64,000 nt of DNA from Microcystis wesenbergii FACHB-1317 (GTDB lineage Bacteria > Cyanobacteriota > Cyanobacteriia > Cyanobacteriales > Microcystaceae), in contig NZ_JACJQV010000200.1 of the NCBI RefSeq assembly GCF_014696875.1, forward strand, positions 1-64,000, in the 5' to 3' direction. This document shows, piece after piece, positions 36,513 through 45,559 of the stretch (positions within the stretch are counted from its first letter, which is position 1; each line of letters starts with the position of its first letter). The position numbers were made by a program, and so were the translations under genes. Under the pieces are notes generated by a model that was given only the letters and a program-made list of their open reading frames with translations, did not search any database and was not told where the DNA came from.

Positions 36513-37055
36513 ATGGACGAAGTTAACGAACAAGCTGCTGCTGAATCTTCATCCCAGAATGTTAACGAACAGGCTGCCGCTTCGGAATTTTCTTGGGAGG
36601 AAATCGGCAAAAAACTAAAGCTTGCCCCTGTTGAAATCAGCAAAAAACTGGCATACTGGGGGGTTTCTTTGGACGAAGTAGCCAAGAGAATTGGTTCTTT
36701 GGGACTCCCCGGCGTAATTCTCGTGGTCACGGTATCCACCTCGGGAGCTACCACTTATCCCATTGCCTTCGCTCTGGCCACTTTAGGGGGTCCCCTTGGC
36801 GTTTTCGGCGGATTAGGACTGCTTAGTCTGACCACTGTTGTGGGAGATGTCTTGACAAACTATGGAATTGAAGCGGTTCTTGCCGCTATCTATAAAGATC
36901 GTCGTAAACAGGAAGCTCAGGAAGACTTAATCAAAGAAGTTGAAGGTTTACCGATTACGCAAGGACTGAAACTGAAGCTCAAACAGCAAATAGAGTCGGT
37001 GGAAGTTGTGTCTGAGGATATTGGTTCCCCTCAAAAAATTGAAATTGCCGAATGA
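36513..37055 (+). CDS. Gly-rich membrane protein, paralogue 2
   Basis: The product is 180 aa. A short duplicated N-terminal motif (NEQAAA twice) is followed by SKKLAYWGVSLDEVAKRIGS, a Gly-rich hydrophobic core (GGPLGVFGGLGLLSLTTVVG) and YGIEAVLAAIYKDRR with LPITQGLKLKLK. It is closest to paralogue 1 (20709-21188), with the same TAGGAGTT leader before the ATG. Its place at the divergent promoter in the middle of the biosynthetic cluster, upstream of the chorismate-lyase-like gene, suggests co-expression with the cluster. Function is unknown. Confidence 0.8.
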   Translation: MDEVNEQAAAESSSQNVNEQAAASEFSWEEIGKKLKLAPVEISKKLAYWGVSLDEVAKRIGSLGLPGVILVVTVSTSGATTYPIAFALATLGGPLGVFGGLGLLSLTTVVGDVLTNYGIEAVLAAIYKDRRKQEAQEDLIKEVEGLPITQGLKLKLKQQIESVEVVSEDIGSPQKIEIAE

Positions 37056-37332
37056 TAATTTAAATTAATTTATCCTTTCATTTCAAAGGCTCACAGTCCT
37101 TATTTGAATTTGATGAAGATAGATTAATTTGTTCTCTGTTTTGTTATCCACACAGAGGAAATGGAGAAAGAGGGTTTTATTCCTCACTGCGCTTTGGCTG
37201 CCCATCCCCAGCTAAAGCGCAATAAAAGATACAATCAATTTGTTCGTCTTTTTCCGAGGAAATCAATCCACTAATTATCGATGGGCTAACTTTATAAATC
37301 TCTCTCTATCAAGCAAATTAAGGAATTGTGCC

Positions 37333-37905
37333 ATGATGCCAGCGAAACCAGCGAGTCGGTGTAAAATCGAGTTGCTAAAAAATAGTTTTAGCAAAACCCC
37401 TCTTAATCTTTCGGAGTTAAGCACACTCCAGCGAATCATTTTAATAACCGATGGGACTCTGACCGACATTTTAGAGATTTATTTGTTGGAAAAAATGTCA
37501 ATTGTTAAACTGTCTGAAGAAGCGGTATATTTAGAGGAAGAGTTGCCGGTTTTAGATCTTGAAAAAGGTAGCAAAATTATCAAAAGAAAAATATTTCTTT
37601 GCAGTACAGTCAGCAAAAAAAAATTAGTTTATGCCGAGTCTATTATTGTTATTGATAGACTAGACACCAAGTTTCAAGACGAATTAATCAATTCAGGAAA
37701 ACCCATTGGTAAGCTTTGGTTAGAAAATCGGATGGAAACCTTTAAGGAAATCGTTGATTTATCTCAAGAACCTGCGGGGGATTTGGCTGAGGATTTTAAA
37801 ATCAGTCCAGAAGAAAAACTTTTTTCTCGTACCTATCGTGTTTTCTCCCAGAAGCAACCGATTATGATGATTACAGAAAAATTTCCTGAGAGTTATTTCG
37901 TCTAA
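37333..37905 (+). CDS. Chorismate lyase-like protein
   Basis: From ATG 37333 the product is 190 aa; AGGA lies about 8 nt upstream. An upstream open stretch to 37240 has no start signal. The pattern is that of the chorismate pyruvate-lyase/DUF98 fold: LQRIILITDGTLTDILEIYL near residue 30, then KIIKRKIFLCS, LVYAESIIVIDRL, GKPIGKLWLENRMETFKEI and SRTYRVFSQKQPIMMITEKFPE. Enzymes of this fold turn chorismate into 4-hydroxybenzoate and pyruvate. That would supply both the aromatic ring and, conceivably, pyruvate for the ThDP enzyme. Confidence 0.78.
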   Translation: MMPAKPASRCKIELLKNSFSKTPLNLSELSTLQRIILITDGTLTDILEIYLLEKMSIVKLSEEAVYLEEELPVLDLEKGSKIIKRKIFLCSTVSKKKLVYAESIIVIDRLDTKFQDELINSGKPIGKLWLENRMETFKEIVDLSQEPAGDLAEDFKISPEEKLFSRTYRVFSQKQPIMMITEKFPESYFV

Positions 37906-37959
37906 AAATATCTCCAGAGTCATTCCATTAACAACCATCTCAACTTTGCTCATTCAATC

Positions 37960-38985
37960 ATGTTTAATCTTCAGCGAGAAAATCCCAGGCAAATGTCTGA
38001 TAGAGACACTGTCTTGCAGATGATAAGGGGTTTTCAGATTAGCCAATGTATTTATGCGGCCGCCAAATTAGGAATTGTTGATATGTTGGCAGATGAAACA
38101 AAATCTTATCAACAGTTAGCCACTGAAACCAATACTCATGCTGATTTACTTTATCGTTTTTTGCGGACGTTAACCAGTCTGGGGATTTTAGAAGAAACCC
38201 AACCCAACTATTTCCAAAACACTGCTTTAGCAACTTATTTAAGAGATAAGCAACAGGGAACTGTTCGCAATTTTATGATGGCGGAAATAGAAGAAAGTTA
38301 TGCTAGTTGGGGAAATCTGACTCAAAGTTTAATCACAGGTCAAGGTGCTTTTGAGTCTATGTATGGTGTCAATATTGAAGAGTTTCATCAACAAAATTCT
38401 GATCAAGCTGAAGTTTTTGATCAAGCAATGGTTGATATAACTGCAATTCAAAACCCCCTGATTTTGGCCGCTTATGATTTTTCTGTCGGGGAAATTGTCG
38501 CAGACATTGGTGGAGGATACGGAAAATTTCTGGCTGCTATTTTACAAAAATATCCCCAGATTCAAGGGGTGCTATTTGAACAACCCTATTGTATTGAGCA
38601 GGGGAAATATCTACTAACACAAGAGGGAGTGATCGACCGTTGTAGTTTGATTCCTGGGAGCTTTTTTGACCCCATTTTCCTTAAAGCAGACATTTATTTA
38701 TTGAAGAAAATTCTGCTCAATTGGGATGATCAAAAAGCCCTTGAAATTCTCAAAAACTGTCGTCAGGCTATGGCCCCATCCTCTCGATTGTTAATCGTGG
38801 ATCGAATTTTGCACAAAAATCGTTGGAAGGATAATTTAGCTGATCTCAATTTATGGATGCTAGGTTCAGGAAAAATTCGCTCGGAATCGGAATTTAGGGT
38901 ATTATTAGAAACGGCTGGCTTTCAAATAACTAAAATTATTGATACTCAGTCTATAGAGAGTTTAATTGAAGCTACTCCACTCTAA
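37960..38985 (+). CDS. O-methyltransferase-like enzyme, copy 1
   Basis: The product is 341 aa. It has an N-terminal dimerisation winged helix (MIRGFQISQCIYAAAKLGIVD through DLLYRFLRTLTSLGIL) and a C-terminal SAM domain with VADIGGGYGKFLAAILQKYP. This is the hydroxyindole/caffeate O-methyltransferase family; some members methylate carbon. It is about 50 percent or more identical by eye to the gene at 46734-47771. The acceptor is unknown. It lies between the chorismate-lyase-like and cis-prenyltransferase genes. Confidence 0.85.
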   Translation: MFNLQRENPRQMSDRDTVLQMIRGFQISQCIYAAAKLGIVDMLADETKSYQQLATETNTHADLLYRFLRTLTSLGILEETQPNYFQNTALATYLRDKQQGTVRNFMMAEIEESYASWGNLTQSLITGQGAFESMYGVNIEEFHQQNSDQAEVFDQAMVDITAIQNPLILAAYDFSVGEIVADIGGGYGKFLAAILQKYPQIQGVLFEQPYCIEQGKYLLTQEGVIDRCSLIPGSFFDPIFLKADIYLLKKILLNWDDQKALEILKNCRQAMAPSSRLLIVDRILHKNRWKDNLADLNLWMLGSGKIRSESEFRVLLETAGFQITKIIDTQSIESLIEATPL

Positions 38986-39050
38986 ACCAGAAACTTAAAT
39001 ACCGCTCTGTTTGCCAAACTACTCAATTCAACCTTATTAGGAAAAATTTT

Positions 39051-39743
39051 ATGACTAACAACATCTCTACTAAACCTCTCAAGCATATTGCCATCATTCC
39101 AGACGGCAACAGGAGATGGGCAAAAAATCAGGGCTTATCTCCCCAAGAAGGTCACAGAAAAGCATTTATAGAGGTGGCACCTTCCCTATTAAAAACCCTT
39201 TGGGATAAGGAAATTTACGCCGCAACATTGTGGCTGTTCTCCACTGAAAACTGGAAGCGTTCCGATAGCGAAGTTGATAACTTAATGGATGTTTTTAGTC
39301 AGTTTCTCAGCAATTTATTGTCCTTATCGGTTGAATACTCAGTACAGTTGCGACACTTAGGTAGAAAAGATCGCCTTCCTGAACATCTCTTGTCTATTGT
39401 TGAGGAGGTAGAGCATAGCACCAAAGGAATGACCGGTCACATCTTCAATTTTGCCCTAGACTACGGTGGTGAAGATGAGATAATCCGCGCAGTCCGCCGC
39501 CTAGTAGAAAAGGGGGTTAAACCTGAAGAGATCGAACCTCATCAGCTAATGGATCAATTTTGTCCGCCGCCAGATCTGATTATTCGGACCTCTGGAGAAT
39601 GTCGGTTATCTGGATTTATGCCCCTACAGAGTTGTTATAGTGAACTCTACTTTACAAATACCTTCTTTCCGGATCTAACTCCAGCAGATATTGAAGAAGC
39701 TATCCACTGGTTTCAAAATCGCGAGCGTCGCTTTGGAAAATAG
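39051..39743 (+). CDS. Cis-prenyltransferase (isoprenyl synthase, UppS-like)
   Basis: The product is 230 aa. Catalytic Asp18 is in AIIPDGNRRWAKNQG; LWLFSTENWKR and RTSGECRLSGFMP are also present. The last motif differs from the usual RTGGExRxSNF: Gly to Ser and Asn to Gly. Family members extend prenyl diphosphates with cis double bonds. As part of a biosynthetic run it is unlikely to be the housekeeping enzyme for undecaprenyl phosphate. It may make a short prenyl chain or attach one. It ends 22 nt before the NRPS start. Confidence 0.85.
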   Translation: MTNNISTKPLKHIAIIPDGNRRWAKNQGLSPQEGHRKAFIEVAPSLLKTLWDKEIYAATLWLFSTENWKRSDSEVDNLMDVFSQFLSNLLSLSVEYSVQLRHLGRKDRLPEHLLSIVEEVEHSTKGMTGHIFNFALDYGGEDEIIRAVRRLVEKGVKPEEIEPHQLMDQFCPPPDLIIRTSGECRLSGFMPLQSCYSELYFTNTFFPDLTPADIEEAIHWFQNRERRFGK

Positions 39744-39765
39744 GATCAAGCAAATTAAGCCAACT

Positions 39766-42700
39766 ATGGCCCTTGAGTTAAATCAAATCTCTTTAGTTCC
39801 CATGACTCAATCTATTCATCAATTATTTGAACAGCAGGTACAACGCACCCCTGAAGCTATGGCGCTGATTGGGGAAAACCGGCAAATTAGCTATGAAAGC
39901 TTAAATCAAAAAGCCAATCAACTGGCCCATTATTTACAAAAATGTGGGCTAAAACCGGAAAGTCTCGTCGGTTTATCTGTGGAACGTTCCCCGGAAATGG
40001 TGATGGCCCTTTTGGCTATTCTAAAAGCCGGATGCGCCTATGTTCCCCTCGACCCCGACTATCCCCCGGAGCGCTTGGATTATATGATACAAGATGCTCA
40101 ATTATCTCTTATAATCACCAATAGTTATTTAATCGGTAAATTCGGGGACAATCAGAGAGTTAAATTTCTGAAATTGGATGAAGATTGGGAGCTAATTGCC
40201 CTAGAAAAGCCAGAAAATCCCGATATTGAAGTTAACCCCGAAAACCTCGCTTATATTATCTATACATCAGGTTCCACCGGAAAACCGAAGGGCGTGATGA
40301 TTGAACATCGCTCTGTGGTTAATTTTATTGAAGTGGTTAAGACTACCGCTAATCTCAGTCAAAGCGATCGAATTTTACAATTTGCCTCGATTAGTTTTGA
40401 TGTTGCCGTCGAGGAAATTTATCCTTGCTTAACTGTTGGTGGCACGGTTGTTTTGCGAACTGAGGCGATGTTAAGCTCATTTTCTAGCTTTATCCAAAAG
40501 TGTCGAGAATGGCAACTGACAATCTTAGATTTACCCACAGCTTTTTGGCAGGCTTTAATTACCGAATTAGCACGAACTAAGGAACCCTTCCCCGAATCGG
40601 TGCGATTATTATTGGTGGGGGGAGAAAGTTTATTACCCGAAAAACTCAAACTATGGCAGCAATATATAGAAGAAATGCTACAAACTGGGAAACTCCGCCG
40701 AGTACCCCAATTAATTAACGCTTATGGACCGACAGAAACCACTGTCGAAGCAACCTATTGTGATTTATCTAATTATAAATTAACAGAAAACTGTACCTCT
40801 GTCCCTATTGGTCGTCCCATCAATCAGACACAAATCTATATTCTTGATCAGAATTTACAGCCTGTCCCCCAAGGAACTCAAGGGGAATTATATATTGGCG
40901 GTATTAGTTTAGCGAGAGGTTATCTCAATCAGCTAGAATTAACCCAAGAAAACTTTATCAATAACCCTTTCAATCCCTCCGAACGGCTTTATAAAACTGG
41001 AGATTTGGGTCGCTATTTAGCCGATGGTGACATTGAATACTTAGGACGCATTGACAATCAAATTAAGATTCGAGGTTTTCGGGTAGAACTAGGAGAAATT
41101 GAGAACGTATTGATTCAACACTCGGCGATTGAGTCGGCGGCGGTTATCCTCAGCCAAGATCAATTAGGGGATAAACAGTTAATCGCTTATGTCGTTCCTC
41201 ATCTAACTTCTGAGGATTCCTTAGAACAGGAAAAAACTCAACAAGAATATCTGGCTCTTTGGAAAACTGTTAATCAGCAAACTGACAGTCAAACCCCTAT
41301 TCAAAGTGATCTTACTTTTAATATTATTGGTTGGGATAGTAGTTATGACGGACAGCCAATTCCCAAAGAAGAAATGCACGAATGGGTGGATAAAACCGTT
41401 GAAAGCATTCAAGAGTTACACCCAGAAAAAGTTTTAGAAGTTGGCTGCGGTACGGGATTATTATTAACTCGAGTTGCCCCCGATTGTTCCGAGTATGTAG
41501 GTCTTGATTTTTCTCGTCCTGCTTTAGATCATATTCGGAAAATTCAGCAAACAATAGGCGGTTTAGATCATGTAACTTTGTGGGAAAGAAGCGCCGATGA
41601 CTTAGCGGGATTGGAGTCAGAAAGTTTTGATACTATTATCATCAACTCTGTGCTGCAATATTTCCCCAGTACCGCCTACCTACTGCAAGTTTTAGAAGGG
41701 TTGATTAAACGGGTTAAAAAAGGAGGTCATATTCTTGTTGGAGATATTCGTAATTTAGCCCTTTTGCCAACCTATTGTACTTCGGTAGAAGCTTATCGAG
41801 CTAATGATCATGTTCTTGCCTGCCAATTGCGAGAAAGAATTACCCGCAAACAACAAGCAGAAGAAGAGTTGTTATTACATCCCTTTTTCTTCCTAGCACT
41901 TCAACAACAATTTCCTGAAATTACTCATGTGCAAATAAAACCCAAAACTGGGGTTTATGATAATGAATTAACTCGCTTTCGTTACGAGGCGATTTTATCT
42001 ATCAATACTTCCGTTGAACCGTTGACAGAGATTGATTGGTTAGACTGGCAAAAAGAACAACTGAACTTAGCCGAAGTTAAACGTATTTTAACTGAAGATC
42101 AACCGAAAAATTTAGGTATTTCTCGTATTCCTAATGCTCGTTTGAGCAAGGAAGTTAAGGTTCAACAATGGTTAGAAGAAGCTGATCAAAGCGACTCACT
42201 TAAGCAACTAAACCAGTGGCTAGGTAAGCAGCCGAAGCATGGGGTAGAAATTGATCGGATAATGGCTCTTGTGGAGGACTTACCTTATCACCTAGAGATT
42301 AGCTGGATTAATACCGATGCCACAGGATATTATGATCTAGTTTTTAGCCATAAATCCGCACCATTCCAACCAGCAATTTTTCCCATTAGTTCTCCTATTG
42401 AAGATATATTTACCTATGCCAATAATCCAATCGAGATTAAATTTAAGCAGCAATTAATATTAGAAATTAGCCAATTTATTAAAAGCAAATTGCCAGAATA
42501 TATGATGCCTAATGCCATCAGTATTTTAGACAAATTGCCCCTTACGCCTAATGATAAAATAGACCGTCTGGCCTTGTCAAAACTGGCAAAACCGAGTTAT
42601 ATATTAACCAGTAATAAAGCTAATTTTGTAGCTCCTCGTAATCGAGAAGAAGAAATATTAGCGAACTTGTGGTCTGAAGTTCTGCAACTAGAGCCAATCG

Positions 42701-44196
42701 GTATTAATGATAACTTCTTTGAGTTAGGCGGAAATTCTCTCAAGGTCATTGTTTTATTGAATAGAATCCAAGAAAGGTTGAATAAAAACTTGCAGATGCT
42801 TGACCTATTTCAGTCACCCACCATTGCTGAATTAGTAACTTGTCTATCAGAAAAATCATCAACATTTAACAGAATTGAAGCAACAAATCTCCAACCTGCC
42901 GACGAAATTCGTTATTATCCGCCCTCTTTTGCTCAAGAGCGATTTTGGGATTATCGTCATTTAGGTAGCTTTTATTATCTACCTAACTACTTCCATCTGG
43001 AAGGAAAGCTTAATATAGCTATTTTGGAAAAAAGTTTTAATGAGATTATTCGTCGCCATGAAATTCTAAGAACAAAATTAGAAGAAATCAACGGTTCTTT
43101 AAGGCAGGTTGTCTATCCCAACACAAAGATAGCTCTTGAAATTATTGATCTGCGAAACCGCTCAGAAGTAGAGCAACAGCAAGAAATAGAAAGAATAACC
43201 GCAGAAAAAATCAAAAAACAAGTTTTTCTGGACAAAGATCCTTGGTTGTTTGTTAATCTACTACAATTGTCAGAAACGTCTCATATTTTGCTGATCGGTT
43301 TACACATGATGCTGGCCAATGAACAATCTTCGGAAATATTAATGCCAGAATTGAGCCTTCTCTACGATACTTTCCTCTCTGATAGCCCTTCTCCTTTGCC
43401 CGAATTACCCCTACAGTATGGCGATTATGTGATTGCCGAACGTCAATCTCTTACAGAAGAAGGACTAAAAATAAGGCGCGACTATTGGCAACATTGGTTA
43501 AGTCGAGAACCCCAACCTTTAAATCTTCCCACTGACAGACCGCTACCAGAGGTGCAAAGCTTCCAGGCGGCCACCCTAGAAACAGAGATTTCTCCTGAAC
43601 TGACTACTCAGTTAGAAATTTTGAGTCAGAAACAAAAAGTGACTTTTTTTACCACCATCGCCACTACCTTTGGACTTTTACTCCATCAGTACGCTCCTCA
43701 GGAAAGTCTCGTTATCGGCGTTCCAGCGATTGATAGCAATCAGCAGCAATTTGCATCTGTCATGGGAGATTTTGGTAAGCACTTGCTTTTAAGACTTGAT
43801 TTTGGCGAAAATGACCACTTTTTCCACCTATTAAAACGGGTTCAACAGGAGATGCTTGCTGTTATCACTCACCAAGATGTCCCTTTTGAGCAAATCGCCA
43901 AAACCTTTGACCCGCCGATAGAGCGAAATAAACGCTTTTTTAGAGTGTATTTAGACTTTTTGCAAAAAGCTCCCACAGAGCATTTAGAATTATCGGGTTT
44001 GAATGTCACCCCCATACCGCTTAAATTATCAATGGCAAGAGTAGATTTAGGAGTATTGTTCTGGAAAAAAAATACCCCTTCCGGAACTGTTATTAAGCTA
44101 TGGTGGAAGTATAAAAAAGATTTGTTTGAAGCGGATACCATCGCTAGGATAGCGTCAAATTTTGAAAATTTATTAGAGGTAATCGTCAATCAATGA
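39766..44196 (+). CDS. Nonribosomal peptide synthetase, A-NMT-T-C
   Basis: From ATG 39766 the product is 1476 aa; TTG 39691 lies inside the preceding gene. The adenylation domain (about 10-460, YTSGSTGKPKG near 170) is split by an N-methyltransferase (about 490-760; VLEVGCGTGLLLTRVAP near 555, and the lead GWDSSYDGQPIPKEEM). The domain resumes with PLTPNDKIDRLALS (near 920). The carrier Ser is in FFELGGNSLKV (near 990). The condensation domain follows (about 1050-1470). Its HHxxxDG reads HMMLANE (about 1180-1186), lacking the catalytic second His, the Asp and the Gly. Specificity residues start Asp-Val...Glu (FDVAVEEIY); an acidic pocket residue would suit arginine. The likely product unit is N-methyl-arginine. 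Confidence 0.92.
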   Translation: MALELNQISLVPMTQSIHQLFEQQVQRTPEAMALIGENRQISYESLNQKANQLAHYLQKCGLKPESLVGLSVERSPEMVMALLAILKAGCAYVPLDPDYPPERLDYMIQDAQLSLIITNSYLIGKFGDNQRVKFLKLDEDWELIALEKPENPDIEVNPENLAYIIYTSGSTGKPKGVMIEHRSVVNFIEVVKTTANLSQSDRILQFASISFDVAVEEIYPCLTVGGTVVLRTEAMLSSFSSFIQKCREWQLTILDLPTAFWQALITELARTKEPFPESVRLLLVGGESLLPEKLKLWQQYIEEMLQTGKLRRVPQLINAYGPTETTVEATYCDLSNYKLTENCTSVPIGRPINQTQIYILDQNLQPVPQGTQGELYIGGISLARGYLNQLELTQENFINNPFNPSERLYKTGDLGRYLADGDIEYLGRIDNQIKIRGFRVELGEIENVLIQHSAIESAAVILSQDQLGDKQLIAYVVPHLTSEDSLEQEKTQQEYLALWKTVNQQTDSQTPIQSDLTFNIIGWDSSYDGQPIPKEEMHEWVDKTVESIQELHPEKVLEVGCGTGLLLTRVAPDCSEYVGLDFSRPALDHIRKIQQTIGGLDHVTLWERSADDLAGLESESFDTIIINSVLQYFPSTAYLLQVLEGLIKRVKKGGHILVGDIRNLALLPTYCTSVEAYRANDHVLACQLRERITRKQQAEEELLLHPFFFLALQQQFPEITHVQIKPKTGVYDNELTRFRYEAILSINTSVEPLTEIDWLDWQKEQLNLAEVKRILTEDQPKNLGISRIPNARLSKEVKVQQWLEEADQSDSLKQLNQWLGKQPKHGVEIDRIMALVEDLPYHLEISWINTDATGYYDLVFSHKSAPFQPAIFPISSPIEDIFTYANNPIEIKFKQQLILEISQFIKSKLPEYMMPNAISILDKLPLTPNDKIDRLALSKLAKPSYILTSNKANFVAPRNREEEILANLWSEVLQLEPIGINDNFFELGGNSLKVIVLLNRIQERLNKNLQMLDLFQSPTIAELVTCLSEKSSTFNRIEATNLQPADEIRYYPPSFAQERFWDYRHLGSFYYLPNYFHLEGKLNIAILEKSFNEIIRRHEILRTKLEEINGSLRQVVYPNTKIALEIIDLRNRSEVEQQQEIERITAEKIKKQVFLDKDPWLFVNLLQLSETSHILLIGLHMMLANEQSSEILMPELSLLYDTFLSDSPSPLPELPLQYGDYVIAERQSLTEEGLKIRRDYWQHWLSREPQPLNLPTDRPLPEVQSFQAATLETEISPELTTQLEILSQKQKVTFFTTIATTFGLLLHQYAPQESLVIGVPAIDSNQQQFASVMGDFGKHLLLRLDFGENDHFFHLLKRVQQEMLAVITHQDVPFEQIAKTFDPPIERNKRFFRVYLDFLQKAPTEHLELSGLNVTPIPLKLSMARVDLGVLFWKKNTPSGTVIKLWWKYKKDLFEADTIARIASNFENLLEVIVNQ

Positions 44197-45557
44197 AAAC
44201 CGATCAATCCCACGTTTTCAATACAACTCGTTGGCATAATACCTGTTTAATGGCAGAATCGGGAAAAGGTATTTATGTTTATGATTCAGAGGGAAAAACC
44301 TATCTAGATGCCATCGGGGGGACTCATGTTATTTCCATCGGTCATGGTGTCACAGAAGTGGCCGATGCCATGGCAGAACAAGCTCGTCAACTGTGTTTTA
44401 TTCATAAGGCTCAATTTACCAGTGAACCCCAAGAAAAGTTAGCTAATGTGGTGACAACAATGGCTCCCGAAGGTATGGATAGAGTCGGTTTTGTCACCAG
44501 TGGTTCAACAGCTAATGAAATGGCTTTTCAAATAGCTCTTTATTACCATAAACTACGAGGCAAAGCCAGCAAATACAAAATTATTTCTCGTTGGCATAGC
44601 TATCACGGACATACAATTGCCACTCTCGCCATGACTGGTAGTAGGTTTGTGCGAGAAAGTTTATCACCCTTTGACCTCTTAAATTTTCCCCATATTCAAG
44701 CACCTCACTGTTATCAATGTCCCTATAAACTTACCTATCCCAGTTGTGAATTAACTTGTGCTAATGAACTAGCAAGAATAATCGAACAAGAAGGAGCAGA
44801 TACCATAGCAGCTTTCGTGGCTGAACCGATTATTGGCGGTGCCGGGAGTGCCATTGTTCCGCCTCCTGGCTATTATGAAAAAGTGCGAGAAATTTGTGAT
44901 TTCTATGATATTCTTTGGATTTCTGAGGAAGTTATCACGGGTTTTGGTCGAACGGGTAAAAACTTTGGGGTTGACCATTGGGCGGCAATTCCTGATATAA
45001 TTACAGCCACGAAAGCCTTAAGCAGCGGGTACGCTCCCATTGGTGCAGTTATTGTTCATCAACAGGTTCGGGAAGTATTTGACAATGCAACTAAAAATAT
45101 ACCCCTGTCATTGTTTACCTATGCTGGTCATCCTATTAGTTGTGCTGCGGCTTTAGCTGTGCAGAACTATATGGCTAAACATAATTTAATAGAACGATGT
45201 GCAGTGATGGGTAAATACCTCAAACATCAATTAGAAAAACTGGCTGAACGGGAGCAAATCATAGGCGATGTTCGGGGGGAAGGATTATTAATAGGAATTG
45301 AATTTGTTAAAAATCGAGACAATCATCAACCTTTTTCTCGTTCCCTGGGTATCACTGAAAAAATTATGCAAGTAGGCTTAGAAAATGGATTAATCCTCAG
45401 AGGGAGGTTTGGTACTGGTGTCGGAGTCGATGGAGACCATATCTTAATTTCGCCACCCTTTATTATCACAGAAACTCAATGTGATGAATTGGTGGAAAAG
45501 TTAGAGTTAACTTTCAAGCAAGTAAAACATTCTTTAAAATTGGTTGAGGTGTGTTAA
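44193..45557 (+). CDS. Class III PLP-dependent aminotransferase
   Basis: The product is 454 aa. The PLP Lys is Lys274 in TATKALSSGYAPIGA, with YAGHPISCAAALA and RWHSYHGHTIA as usual. The PLP-nitrogen ligand, normally Asp in DEVxTGFGRTG, is Glu245 here (SEEVITGFGRTG). The start overlaps the NRPS stop in ATGA, so the two are coupled. In the proposed route it converts an aryl-hydroxy-ketone to the 2-amino form. An amino donor such as alanine or glutamate is expected. The substrate is inferred. Confidence 0.88.
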   Translation: MKTDQSHVFNTTRWHNTCLMAESGKGIYVYDSEGKTYLDAIGGTHVISIGHGVTEVADAMAEQARQLCFIHKAQFTSEPQEKLANVVTTMAPEGMDRVGFVTSGSTANEMAFQIALYYHKLRGKASKYKIISRWHSYHGHTIATLAMTGSRFVRESLSPFDLLNFPHIQAPHCYQCPYKLTYPSCELTCANELARIIEQEGADTIAAFVAEPIIGGAGSAIVPPPGYYEKVREICDFYDILWISEEVITGFGRTGKNFGVDHWAAIPDIITATKALSSGYAPIGAVIVHQQVREVFDNATKNIPLSLFTYAGHPISCAAALAVQNYMAKHNLIERCAVMGKYLKHQLEKLAEREQIIGDVRGEGLLIGIEFVKNRDNHQPFSRSLGITEKIMQVGLENGLILRGRFGTGVGVDGDHILISPPFIITETQCDELVEKLELTFKQVKHSLKLVEVC

Positions 45558-45559
45558 AG

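Noticed and set aside
39051-39743. Housekeeping undecaprenyl diphosphate synthase (uppS)
   Set aside because: Changed C-terminal motif and tight linkage to an NRPS gene; cannot be excluded without the rest of the genome.
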